A stretch of DNA of 64,000 nt, from the NCBI RefSeq assembly GCF_003990975.1, contig NZ_RZJR01000005.1, positions 251,869 through 315,868 of the forward strand. Direction: 5' to 3'. The DNA comes from Cohnella sp. AR92 (GTDB lineage: Bacteria; Bacillota; Bacilli; Paenibacillales; Paenibacillaceae). Both the position numbers and the translations under genes were made by a program. How positions within the stretch are numbered: the first letter of the stretch is position 1; every line of letters begins with the position of its first letter. Of the stretch, positions 51,915 to 60,502 are shown in pieces. The notes beneath the pieces are model-generated. The model worked only from the letters and a program-made list of their open reading frames with translations, had not been told where the DNA came from and ran no database searches.

Positions 51915-51936
51915 GAGTTAAACCGCTTAAACTTTC
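51915..51936 (+). promoter_or_regulatory. Third LacI-type operator, before the regulator gene
   Basis: GGAGTTAAA-CCGC-TTAAACTTT resembles the operators at 48631 and 48688 in its AGTTAAA and AACTTT arms. It lies 69 bases before the LacI start, indicating autoregulation. Confidence 0.65.
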
Positions 51937-52004
51937 TCATGATCTTTCCTCTCAACTGTGTTACTTTAAAGATAAGAAGAACTGATCATCGGGAGTGTCT
52001 TAGC

Positions 52005-53006
52005 ATGAAAGTAAGCATCTTCGACGTCGCCAAGAAGTCGGGCTTGTCCGTCGTCACCGTATCCAGGGTATTGAACAATTCCAGCTCCGTTCGTCCTTCG
52101 AACCGGGAGAAAGTGCTGCAGGCGATGCGCGAGCTCAATTATCATCCGAACGCCTCCGCCCGCAGCCTTGCCCGAGGCAAGACCGGCATCATCGGCCTGA
52201 CGCTGACGACGCTGCACGACTCGTTCCTCGACGCGGTCGTCAAGGAAGCGAACGACAGGCTGGCCGAGCACGGCTACTTCCTCGCGCTCTCGATCTCGAA
52301 CCGTTACAGCGACGCCTTCCATCGCTCGCTGTTCCAGGAAGACCGCGTGGACGGCATTCTCCTGCTGTCCCCGATCGACGAGAGCGAGTACGTCATGGAA
52401 TTGAAGCAGAAGAAGATCCCGTTCGTCTTGATCGATAACTCCCAGAAGAACCCGTCGGTGTCGTCCGTCGTCGTGGACAACTTCAAGGGCGGCTATGAGG
52501 CGACGAAGCATCTGATCGACCTCGGCCATAAGGAAATCTCCCACATCGGCGGCTCCGAGGGCTTCCTCAGCACGAAGGAGCGCGAGCGCGGCTTCCTGTT
52601 CGCCATGGAGGAGGCGGGCCTGACGCCGTTCTCGGTCGAACGGGGAAGCTTCGAGATCTCGACCGGTTACCGGATCGCGATGGATTGGATCGCTTCCGGC
52701 CGGATGCCGTCCGCGGTGTTCGCCGCGGACGATTATATCGCGCTCGGCATCCTGGACGCCTGCAAGAACGCGGGCGTCCGCGTGCCGAACGAGCTGTCGG
52801 TCGTCGGCTTCGACGACCAGTACCTCGCTTCGGAATTCCGTCCGACGCTAACCACGGTTCGCCAGCCGGCCGACAAGATCGCCGCGGAAGCGGTCGAGCT
52901 GCTGCTCGGCGTCATGGCCGAGCCGGCGAAGCGCAGCGCGACGGTCCAGATCGAGCCGGAGCTGATCGTTCGGGAATCGACCGCAAGGAAAATACATGAG
53001 GGTTAA
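52005..53006 (+). CDS. LacI-family repressor of the sugar operon
   Basis: The protein has 333 residues from ATG 52005, nine bases after GGGAG. The DNA-binding headpiece is MKVSIFDVAKKSGLSVVTVSRVLNNSSSVRPSNREKVLQAM, and the hinge LNYHPNASARSLARGKT follows. The ligand domain has the usual FVLIDN, HKEISHIGG and VVGFDDQYLASEFRPTLTTVRQP segments. Sitting in the operon with three matching palindromes, it is very likely the local repressor, released by the imported or phosphorylated sugar. Confidence 0.93.
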   Translation: MKVSIFDVAKKSGLSVVTVSRVLNNSSSVRPSNREKVLQAMRELNYHPNASARSLARGKTGIIGLTLTTLHDSFLDAVVKEANDRLAEHGYFLALSISNRYSDAFHRSLFQEDRVDGILLLSPIDESEYVMELKQKKIPFVLIDNSQKNPSVSSVVVDNFKGGYEATKHLIDLGHKEISHIGGSEGFLSTKERERGFLFAMEEAGLTPFSVERGSFEISTGYRIAMDWIASGRMPSAVFAADDYIALGILDACKNAGVRVPNELSVVGFDDQYLASEFRPTLTTVRQPADKIAAEAVELLLGVMAEPAKRSATVQIEPELIVRESTARKIHEG

Positions 53007-53024
53007 CTAGCAGGAGTGAAGCCT

Positions 53025-53999
53025 TTGAACTATTACATGGGCGTCGACGGCGGAGGCAGCAAGACGTACGCGCTGATCGTCGACGAGACAGGCAAGGTCG
53101 TCGGCAAAGGCCATAGCGGCAACGGCAACCACCAAACGGGCTACGACGTCGCCAAGCGCAACATCCGCGAGTCCGTCGAGATGGCTCTCGGGCAATCGGG
53201 CCTGACGAAGGAGCAGATCGAATTCGCGTACTTCGGCCTGGCCGGAGCGGATCGGGAGACCGATTACCGCATCCTGCGGCCGATGATCGCGGAGCTGGGC
53301 CTCCCCCGCCATGCGATCAACTGCGACACGATGATCGCGATGCGAGCGGGTACGGACCGCCCGTACGGAGTCGTTCTGATCTGCGGAACCGGCACCAATG
53401 GCGCGGGCGTCAACCCCGCAGGGGCATTCCTGCAGGTCGGCGGGTTCTCTTACCAATACGGAGACTTCGGCGGAGGAGGAGCGCTGAACGTCGAGGCGTT
53501 CCGTTCGGTCATCCGGGCATGGGACGGCCGGGAGCGACCGACGGCGCTGACGGAGCTTGTCCTGAAGGAACTGGGCTATGGCGATGTCGAGACGATGTTC
53601 CACGACTATCTGGATCGCGACAAGATTCCGCCGGTCCGCCTCGTGCCGCTGCTCTTCGAAGCCGCCGAGCAAGGCGACGGCGTCGCGATCGAGATTCTGA
53701 AGCGCCAGGGAGCGGAGCTCGGCATCTCCGCCAGAGCGATCATCAAGCGGCTCGGCATGGAGAAGGAGGAGTTCGACGTCGTGCTCGCGGGCAGCATTCT
53801 CGTGCGCGGCAAAGGCGATTACGTGCTCTCCCCGATCGAGCAGGCGGTGAAGGCCGTCGCGCCGAATGCGCGGCTCGCCAAGCTCGAAGTCGAGCCGGTC
53901 GTCGGCGCCGTCTGGCTGGCGGTCGAGGCTTCCGGGGTCGAGCTGCCGCAGGCGGTCTACGACGGGCTGCGCGGCGTATCGGATTACGTGCTTGCATAG
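53025..53999 (+). CDS. BadF/BcrA-family sugar kinase (GlcNAc-kinase-like)
   Basis: The protein has 324 residues from TTG 53025, 8 bases after AGGAG; GTG 53016 is in frame but overlaps that site. The actin-like ATPase fold shows GVDGGGSKTYALIVDETG (phosphate 1), AYFGLAGADRETD, CGTGTNGAG (phosphate 2) and VVLAGSIL (adenosine). Members include N-acetylglucosamine and glucosamine kinases, with ATP as donor. Placed between an ABC importer and a GH4 6-phospho-glycosidase, it probably phosphorylates the imported sugar, supplying what a PTS would otherwise do. The substrate is inferred. Confidence 0.88.
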   Translation: MNYYMGVDGGGSKTYALIVDETGKVVGKGHSGNGNHQTGYDVAKRNIRESVEMALGQSGLTKEQIEFAYFGLAGADRETDYRILRPMIAELGLPRHAINCDTMIAMRAGTDRPYGVVLICGTGTNGAGVNPAGAFLQVGGFSYQYGDFGGGGALNVEAFRSVIRAWDGRERPTALTELVLKELGYGDVETMFHDYLDRDKIPPVRLVPLLFEAAEQGDGVAIEILKRQGAELGISARAIIKRLGMEKEEFDVVLAGSILVRGKGDYVLSPIEQAVKAVAPNARLAKLEVEPVVGAVWLAVEASGVELPQAVYDGLRGVSDYVLA

Positions 54000-54038
54000 G
54001 CAAGACGATAGAGATGGCTTACAAGGAGATGGACACCC

Positions 54039-55370
54039 ATGGCACAAGACACGAAACAAGACGCGGCATCAGGCAAGAAGTTAAAGATCGCGGTAATCGG
54101 CGGCGGCTCGTCCTATACGCCGGAGATCGTAGAAGGCTTCATCAAGCGCTACGACGAGCTTCCCATCGGCGAACTGTGGCTCGTCGACATCGAGCAGGGC
54201 AAGCATAAGCTCGATATCGTCGGAGAGCTCGCGAAACGCATGGTCGCGAAGTCGGGCCTGCCGATCAAGGTCCAATTGACCCTTGATCGCCGCGCGGCGA
54301 TCAAGGACGCGGACTTCGTCTCGACGCAGCTGCGCGTCGGCCTGCTCGAAGCCCGCAAGTGGGATGAGCACATCCCGAACCTGCACGGCGTCATCGGCCA
54401 AGAGACGACCGGACCCGGGGGCATGATGAAGGCCCTCCGCACGATTCCCGTGCTGCTCGACATCTGCAAGGACATCGAGGAGCTGGCTCCGAATGCTTGG
54501 CTGCTCAACTTCACCAACCCGGCGGGCATGGTCACCGAAGCGATCTCTCGCTACTCCAGCGTCAAGAGCATCGGCCTCTGCAACGCCCCGATCGGGCTGC
54601 ACAAGTGGCTCATGGGCAAGTATGAGGTCGAAGCCAAGCGGATTTACACCGAGTTCGTCGGCTTGAACCATCTGCACTGGGTCACGCGAATCGAGATCGA
54701 CGGCGCCGACAAGCTGCCGGAGCTGCTCGACAAGAGCGAGGAGTATTCGGGCAAGAACGTCCCTCCGACCGAATGGGATCCGGAGTTCCTGCGCACGCTG
54801 GGCGGCTATCCGTCCTACTACCTGAAGTACTTCTACATGCCGGACGTCATGCTCGACGAGCAGCTGACGTCCCTGCAGAACAACGGCACCCGAGCGGAGG
54901 TCGTGAAGCGCGTCGAAGACGAGCTGTTCGAGCTGTACAAGGATCCGAATCTCGAAGAGAAGCCGAAGCAGCTGGAGCAGCGAGGCGGCGCGTACTATTC
55001 CGAGGCGGCGGTCAACCTGATGGTGTCGCTGCACAACGACCGCCGCGACATCCAGACGCTGAACGTCCGGAACGGACGGGTGCTCGACTTCCTGCCCGAG
55101 GACGCCGCGATCGAGGTCAACTGCGTCGTGACCGGCCAAGGCCCGCTTCCGCTTCCGGTCACGAAGGTGCCGGAGAACGCGAAGGGCCTCATCGCCGCCG
55201 TCAAGACGTACGAGCGACTGACGATCGAAGCCGCGATCACCGGCGACCGTGGCATCGCGCTGCAAGCCATGGCGGCGCATCCGCTCGTGCCGTCCGTCAG
55301 CGTCGCCAGACTGCTGCTGGACGAGATGCTGGAGAAGAACCGGCCTTATCTTCCTCGGTTCTTTAAGTAA
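54039..55370 (+). CDS. GH4 6-phospho-glycosidase (6-phospho-beta-glucosidase-like)
   Basis: The protein has 443 residues. The GH4 Rossmann start is LKIAVIGGGSSYTPEIVEGF; GVIGQETTGPGGMMKALRTIP is the family-specific segment. Metal ligands are the Cys in LCNAPIGL and the His in GLNHLHW. GH4 enzymes use NAD and Mn2+ and an oxidation-elimination route rather than plain hydrolysis. The best fit is the 6-phospho-beta-glucosidase (LicH/CelF) group, which cleaves 6'-phosphorylated cellobiose-like sugars. It is last in the operon, before a strong terminator. Confidence 0.92.
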   Translation: MAQDTKQDAASGKKLKIAVIGGGSSYTPEIVEGFIKRYDELPIGELWLVDIEQGKHKLDIVGELAKRMVAKSGLPIKVQLTLDRRAAIKDADFVSTQLRVGLLEARKWDEHIPNLHGVIGQETTGPGGMMKALRTIPVLLDICKDIEELAPNAWLLNFTNPAGMVTEAISRYSSVKSIGLCNAPIGLHKWLMGKYEVEAKRIYTEFVGLNHLHWVTRIEIDGADKLPELLDKSEEYSGKNVPPTEWDPEFLRTLGGYPSYYLKYFYMPDVMLDEQLTSLQNNGTRAEVVKRVEDELFELYKDPNLEEKPKQLEQRGGAYYSEAAVNLMVSLHNDRRDIQTLNVRNGRVLDFLPEDAAIEVNCVVTGQGPLPLPVTKVPENAKGLIAAVKTYERLTIEAAITGDRGIALQAMAAHPLVPSVSVARLLLDEMLEKNRPYLPRFFK

Positions 55371-55390
55371 AGGAATTGCCGGAACCGCCA

Positions 55391-55427
55391 AAAAACCTTG
55401 CCGACGAATGAGATCGGCAAGGTTTTT
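55391..55427. terminator. Bidirectional terminator between the two sugar operons
   Basis: AAAAACCTTGCCGA pairs with TCGGCAAGGTTTTT across a 9-base loop, with T runs on both strands. Confidence 0.88.
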
Positions 55428-55448
55428 CTCGATACGGTATCTATGCTG

Positions 55449-56285
55449 CTATTCCTTGACCGCCCCCGCGCTAAGGCCGGACTCGACCTTCTCTTGGAAC
55501 AGCAGGTACACGACGATCGTCGGGACGATCGTGATGATGATGCCGGCGAACATCGGCCCCATCCGGGCGGAACCGTGTTCCCCTATGAACGACATGAGAG
55601 CGACGGAAATATTGAACATGCTGTCCTTGGTGACCAGCAGGACGTTCCAGATCAGGTCGTTGTAGATGTCGAAGAAGGCCAGGATGCCGGCGGTCGAGAC
55701 GGCGGGCATCGTCAGCGGCAGCAGAATGCGGAACAGCAGTCTTGCGGGCGAACAGCCGTCGATCATCGCCGATTCGTCCAGCTCCCTGCTAATCCCCTTC
55801 ATGAAGCCGGTGACCAGGAAGATCGTGAACGGCAGCTGGAACACCCCGTACAGCACGATCATGACGAAGAAGTTGTTGAAGCCGTGAACGGTGCCGATCA
55901 TCCGGGAGATCGGGATAATGAGCGAGAATACCGGAATCATGAGGCCGGTCGTGAAGTAGAGATAGAAGCCTTCCCGGAAGCGGAAGCGGAGCCGCGACAG
56001 GACGAAGGCCGCCATGATGCCGAGCAGCAGCGCGAGAGCCGTGCCCGCGGTCGCGTAGAACGCCGAATTCAGCACGGCCCACCCGATCTTGCCTTCGCTG
56101 AACGCCTCATGGTAGTTGGACCACAGCCACTGCGTCGGAAGCGCGAACGGCTTATCGTTATAAATCTCGACGTTGTCCTTGAGAGAAGCTTGAACGGTGA
56201 ACAAGAGCGGGTAAAGGAACATGACCGAGCCCATGATGGCGAGCAGGTAGGTTGCCGGCAGGAACATTCGGTTTTTGATAGTCAT
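55449..56285 (-). CDS. Sugar ABC transporter permease (MalG-like), second operon
   Basis: The protein has 278 residues with six membrane helices. FLYPLLFTVQASLKDNVEIYNDKPFALP is the usual opening. The EAA loop is ELDESAMIDGCSPARLLFRILLP. It is the last gene of the minus-strand sugar operon and lies 22 bases after the partner permease. Confidence 0.92.
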   Translation of the reverse strand: MTIKNRMFLPATYLLAIMGSVMFLYPLLFTVQASLKDNVEIYNDKPFALPTQWLWSNYHEAFSEGKIGWAVLNSAFYATAGTALALLLGIMAAFVLSRLRFRFREGFYLYFTTGLMIPVFSLIIPISRMIGTVHGFNNFFVMIVLYGVFQLPFTIFLVTGFMKGISRELDESAMIDGCSPARLLFRILLPLTMPAVSTAGILAFFDIYNDLIWNVLLVTKDSMFNISVALMSFIGEHGSARMGPMFAGIIITIVPTIVVYLLFQEKVESGLSAGAVKE

Positions 56286-56307
56286 AGATTGTCGCCTCCC
56301 ATGGACG

Positions 56308-57192
56308 TCAGGCTCGGCTCGCCTTCCCGTTCATCAGTTTGTTCAGAATGACCGTGGCCGCGAAGCCGGCAACGATAATGAAAGTGCCGATGCTGTTGCC
56401 CATGCCGAAATTGTTGTATTTGAACGATTGATTGTACAGCATCGTCGTCGGCACGTCGGTCGCGCCGTTCGGGCCTCCCCCCGTCATGACGTAGATCTGC
56501 GAGAAGACTCGGAGCGACTGCGTGACCGCAAGCACCGAGAACACCTTGAACGTCTCCTTCATGAGAGGGACCGTGATGTAGTACACCCGCTTCCAGCCGA
56601 CGGCGCCTTCCATGGCCGCCGCTTCGTAGAGGTCGTCCGGGATGGCGACGATGCCGCTGGCGAAGATGATCATGTTGAGGCCGAAGTAGATCCAGGCGTT
56701 CACGACGACGACGACGTAAATCGCGATCGACGGCTCGCCGAGCCATTCGTGCTGCCACGACGACAGCCCGACCATGCCGAGCAGCGTGTTGACGAGACCC
56801 CCGTCGCCCTTGAGCAGGAACTGCCACATGAGGCCGACGGACGTCAGCGGCAGGATCGACGGAAGGAAGTACGCGACTTTGAAGAAGCGCTTGCCCCGCG
56901 TCTTGCTCGTGATGAGCAGCGCCATGGCGAAAGCGACGGGCAGGATGAGCACGAACGAGGCGACGATGAAGACGCCGACGTTGCGGAGAGCATGATAGAA
57001 TTCTTCGCTTCGGAACATCTCGGCGTAATTGTCGAGTCCCACATAGCTCATCGGGACGTTGTGGATGCCGTTCCAGCTGAAGAAGGATTGGTAAGCGGTC
57101 TGAACGACGGGGATGATGAACGCGATCGTGTACAGAAGGAAGACCGGGAGCAGGAAGATCGCGATCGTTCCGTAAATTTTACGGCCGTACAT
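56308..57192 (-). CDS. Sugar ABC transporter permease (MalF-like), second operon
   Basis: The protein has 294 residues from ATG 57192, 8 bases after AGGAGGCG. Helices start with IYGTIAIFLLPVFLLYTIAFIIPVV. The EAA loop is DLYEAAAMEGAVGWKRVYYITVP. As in the plus-strand system, no ATPase gene accompanies it. Confidence 0.92.
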   Translation of the reverse strand: MYGRKIYGTIAIFLLPVFLLYTIAFIIPVVQTAYQSFFSWNGIHNVPMSYVGLDNYAEMFRSEEFYHALRNVGVFIVASFVLILPVAFAMALLITSKTRGKRFFKVAYFLPSILPLTSVGLMWQFLLKGDGGLVNTLLGMVGLSSWQHEWLGEPSIAIYVVVVVNAWIYFGLNMIIFASGIVAIPDDLYEAAAMEGAVGWKRVYYITVPLMKETFKVFSVLAVTQSLRVFSQIYVMTGGGPNGATDVPTTMLYNQSFKYNNFGMGNSIGTFIIVAGFAATVILNKLMNGKASRA

Positions 57193-57327
57193 GGATGGGT
57201 CGCCTCCTAGCGTGCCTAGGGATTGTGAAGCGCGAACAGCCGCCCTCGCATCGGCTCGGCGAAAGCGAGGCACCCTGCGGGACGGCTGCGGCACTGCGGT
57301 TGCTCGATCTCCAACCGGATGGAACGA

Positions 57328-58695
57328 TTACTTGCGGTTGGAATCGAGGAAGCTCTGGATGTTGTCGGCGGTCTTCTTAGGAGTGTTGCCCGCGAACAAG
57401 CCTTGGATCTCGTTGCGCACCTTGTCCTGCAGCTGCGCGATCGGGTCGTAGGCGTACAGCTCGAGCTTGAAGCCCGTGGACGTCTTCAGCGCTTCCATGT
57501 AGGCTTGGGTGACCGGGTCGACCTTGCTGGAGTCGACCTCCATGTTGACCGGATAGACGCCGCCCTTGGTCTGCTCCAGATAGTATTGGAAGGCCTCGGC
57601 CGAAGTCAGGTACTTCAGCAGCTTAACCGCCGCGTCAAGCTTGGCGCCCTTCAGTTCCTTGGAGAGGGAGTAGCCGCCGGCGCCGCCGAACCAGGTGCCC
57701 GCGTTGTCCGGCGAATCCGAGAAGCTCGGGAACGGGATAACCCCGACCTTGTCCGCGATCTCGGATGCCGCGAGCGTGCTGATTCCCCACGAGCCTTCGT
57801 ACAGCATGGCGCTCTTGCCGCTCAGGAAGTTGGAAGTGATCGTGTTGTTGTCGGTCGTGACGATGTTGTCGCCCAGGATGCCGGCGTCCTGCCAATCCTT
57901 CATGAGCTGGAGCAGGGACACCATATCGGCGTCGTTCCACTTGGCGGAGCCGTCGACGAGCGCGTCGGTCTTCGCTTGGCCGAATTTCTTCAGGGACAGG
58001 TTGGTCAGCAGGTGGCCGCCGCGGAAGTTCTCCTTGTCCGCGATGGCCATCGGGGTGACGCCGATCTCCTTGAACTTGGCCGCCACGGCTTGCATGTCGT
58101 CGATCGTCTTCGGGGGCTCCATGCCGATCTTCCCGAAGAGCTCCTTGTTGTAGAAGATCGCGATGCTGTAGAACTCGGAAGGCACGCCGTAGGTGCCGGG
58201 CAGGTCTTTATATTGCCAGGTGTCGAGAAGCGGAAGAAAGTCGCCGGCCCACTTGGTGTCTTCGTCCAAGTAGGGCTGAAGGTTCAGCGCGCTGTTCTTC
58301 GCGTAATCGCGGAACGCCTCGCCGCCGTAGTTGGTCCACAAGTCAGGCAGCTGGCCGGTGGCCATGCTCGTCTTGAGCTTCTGGTTGAAGGCGTTCTCGT
58401 CGCTCATCGATTCGTCCTTGATCGTTACGTTCGGGTTCTCCTCTTGGAACTTCTTGATCAGGTCTCCGAAAGCGACGGCGCTCGGGCTCGTGCCGGAAGA
58501 GCGGGTCAAGATCGTCAACGTCACCTTCTCGGCCTTCGAGCCGGTATCGGCGGAAGCCGAAGCGGAAGCATTGGCAGCGCTTGCAGAATGGCTTGCGTCT
58601 TTGCCGTTATTGCCATCATTGCCGCAAGCGGTCAGGGCGCCGGATAAGAGCAGTGCGGAAGCCGCCAGCGAGACGGCCTTCTTCGTGTGTGTCAT
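57328..58695 (-). CDS. Extracellular sugar-binding lipoprotein, second operon
   Basis: The protein has 455 residues. ATG 58695 is chosen because GGGGAGG lies ~10 bases upstream; an in-frame ATG at 58704 is too close. MTHTKKAVSLAASALLLSGA followed by LTAC is a lipoprotein signal. A low-complexity Ser/Ala linker follows, then a CUT1-type binding domain (VTLTILTRSSGTSPSAVAFGDLIKKFQEENPNVTIKDE). It delivers sugar to the two downstream permeases and lies after the YesN-like regulator gene on the same strand. Confidence 0.92.
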   Translation of the reverse strand: MTHTKKAVSLAASALLLSGALTACGNDGNNGKDASHSASAANASASASADTGSKAEKVTLTILTRSSGTSPSAVAFGDLIKKFQEENPNVTIKDESMSDENAFNQKLKTSMATGQLPDLWTNYGGEAFRDYAKNSALNLQPYLDEDTKWAGDFLPLLDTWQYKDLPGTYGVPSEFYSIAIFYNKELFGKIGMEPPKTIDDMQAVAAKFKEIGVTPMAIADKENFRGGHLLTNLSLKKFGQAKTDALVDGSAKWNDADMVSLLQLMKDWQDAGILGDNIVTTDNNTITSNFLSGKSAMLYEGSWGISTLAASEIADKVGVIPFPSFSDSPDNAGTWFGGAGGYSLSKELKGAKLDAAVKLLKYLTSAEAFQYYLEQTKGGVYPVNMEVDSSKVDPVTQAYMEALKTSTGFKLELYAYDPIAQLQDKVRNEIQGLFAGNTPKKTADNIQSFLDSNRK

Positions 58696-58834
58696 CTTGA
58701 TCATTACCTCCCCAGGAAGCTTGATAGGCGCGGCGGGCATCTCCCGTCCGTTAGGGACATTATAAGAAAAGGAGGCCTTCGGGCTGAATGGAGGAATTTG
58801 ACCGCATCTCGATTATTTTTACCTGCCGCCCGGA

Positions 58835-60502
58835 TCAGGGAGTGCGGATGGCGAAGTGAGACGGCGGAACGCCGAATTGCTTCTTGAAGAGCTTGCTGAA
58901 GTAGAGCGCGTCCGCATAGCCGACCGCTTCGGATACATACGTCAGATTGCGCACGCCGCTATCAAGCATCTCCTTGGCGCGGGTCATGCGGCATAAAGTC
59001 ACGTATTCAACCACGGAATAGCCCGTCTCTTGCTTGAAGACGCGGCTTAGGTAGCTTGGGTTGACCGCGATCGTTCCCGCGATGCCGTTCAGGTCGAGCT
59101 CGGGATCGGCGAACTCCCGGTCGATGTGGTTCTTGGCCTTCTCGACTAGCAGGGACGTCGGCCTCCGCCGAACGCTGGCTACCCGTTCGAGAACGCTCTC
59201 GGCCCGGCTCTGGAGCCACTCTCGGATCGTCTCAAACCGCGCCAAGCGGTCGACCAGAGCGGCAGGCTGCAACGACGCGGGCAGGATCCCGTCCGCGTCG
59301 CAGCGGTTCTCCGCCGCATGCAGGCGCAGCGCGGCGGCGATCTCGCCGATCAGGATGAAGAGCTGCTCCATCGAGGCGTCGGTTCGCCGGCAATCCGCGA
59401 GCCATTCGTCGATCGCGTTCGCGACGGTCTTCCCGTTGCCGAGGCGAAGCAGGATCAGAAGCCGTTCGCGGACGGCCATCCAATCGGCGGTTTGCGGCCG
59501 CGCGCTCAGCCCGCCGTGACGCAGAAGCCGGCCTTCGCCGCGCAGCGTCCGGTAGGATAAGGCTTCGGCCGCCTCGCGGGCCGCGGCGGAAGCGCGATCC
59601 GGGTCCTCGAACGGCTCGCTCATGCCGATGGTCACGGAACCGCGACCGGCTTCGCGCGAGACGGCGAGACGCTCTTCGCAGAGGCGCGCCAACGCGTCCT
59701 CGTCCCCTCCGCCGCTCTCCAAGGCCGCGACGACGATTCGCTTGCCTCCCGCGGCTTCCTCAACTTCTTCCGAAGACGGCCAGGCAGCCGCCAACGCGCT
59801 CAGCAGCTCGTCGACTTCCCGGCAGCGGGCGGACAGCTGCGGTTCGGAAGCCCGCCCTTGATCGTCTGCCCGCCGTTGATCGCCCACTCGCCCTTGATCT
59901 TCCTCCCGCTCCAGCGAGTCCTCGCCCTCCGACCCGGCATCGGCGGAAACGGCTAGCACGGCATAGCGGCCAAGGGCCGGCAGCCGGGGGCAGAACTTCG
60001 CGAACGATTCGGCGTCCCAGAGAACGGAGCCTTCGAGCCATTGCCGGATCCAGCGTTCCCGCATGATGGCATAGCTCTCTTGAAGCTGCCACATCGCTTG
60101 GCGTTGAATGGCCCGGCTGTCGGCTTCCGCCTGCAATTCGGCGGCGAGCTTGGCCAGCAGCGGCTTGAAGCCGTTCATGTCGATCGGCTTGAGCAGGTAA
60201 TCACGCGCGCCCGCCCGCAGCGCCGCTTGGGCGTAATCGAACGTGCCGTACCCCGTCAGGAACACCATTTTCATCCCCGGATACCGCTCTCCCGCAATAC
60301 GCGCGAACTCCAGGCCGTCGATGATCGGCATGTTAATGTCGATAACGGCCAGATCGATCTCCATCTCCTCCAAGAGGGCAAGCCCGTCCTCGCCGTTCTC
60401 CGCTTCCCCCGCGATGCGGAAGCCGTACGACGCCCAGTCGACGCCTCGCTTCAGCCTCTCCCGCACGAGATATTCGTCGTCGATCAACAGAACCGGTCTC
60501 AT
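58835..60502 (-). CDS. YesN-type response regulator (REC + AraC HTH)
   Basis: The protein has 555 residues. The receiver domain (1-120) has LLIDDEY and the phosphorylated Asp55 in LAVIDINMPIIDGLEF. A long middle part of ~300 residues has no clear domain. The last ~100 residues form an AraC helix-turn-helix pair (DLNGIAGTIAVNPSYLSRVFKQETGYSVVEYVTLCRM ... VSEAVGYADALYFSKLFKKQFGVPPS). It overlaps the kinase gene by 4 bases. It should activate the sugar-uptake genes downstream. Confidence 0.94.
   Translation of the reverse strand: MRPVLLIDDEYLVRERLKRGVDWASYGFRIAGEAENGEDGLALLEEMEIDLAVIDINMPIIDGLEFARIAGERYPGMKMVFLTGYGTFDYAQAALRAGARDYLLKPIDMNGFKPLLAKLAAELQAEADSRAIQRQAMWQLQESYAIMRERWIRQWLEGSVLWDAESFAKFCPRLPALGRYAVLAVSADAGSEGEDSLEREEDQGRVGDQRRADDQGRASEPQLSARCREVDELLSALAAAWPSSEEVEEAAGGKRIVVAALESGGGDEDALARLCEERLAVSREAGRGSVTIGMSEPFEDPDRASAAAREAAEALSYRTLRGEGRLLRHGGLSARPQTADWMAVRERLLILLRLGNGKTVANAIDEWLADCRRTDASMEQLFILIGEIAAALRLHAAENRCDADGILPASLQPAALVDRLARFETIREWLQSRAESVLERVASVRRRPTSLLVEKAKNHIDREFADPELDLNGIAGTIAVNPSYLSRVFKQETGYSVVEYVTLCRMTRAKEMLDSGVRNLTYVSEAVGYADALYFSKLFKKQFGVPPSHFAIRTP

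Noticed and set aside
53519-54208. Long overlapping frames in the GC-rich kinase and GH4 genes.
   Set aside because: They are Arg/Ala-rich antisense or shifted shadows typical of high-GC coding DNA and overlap well-supported genes.
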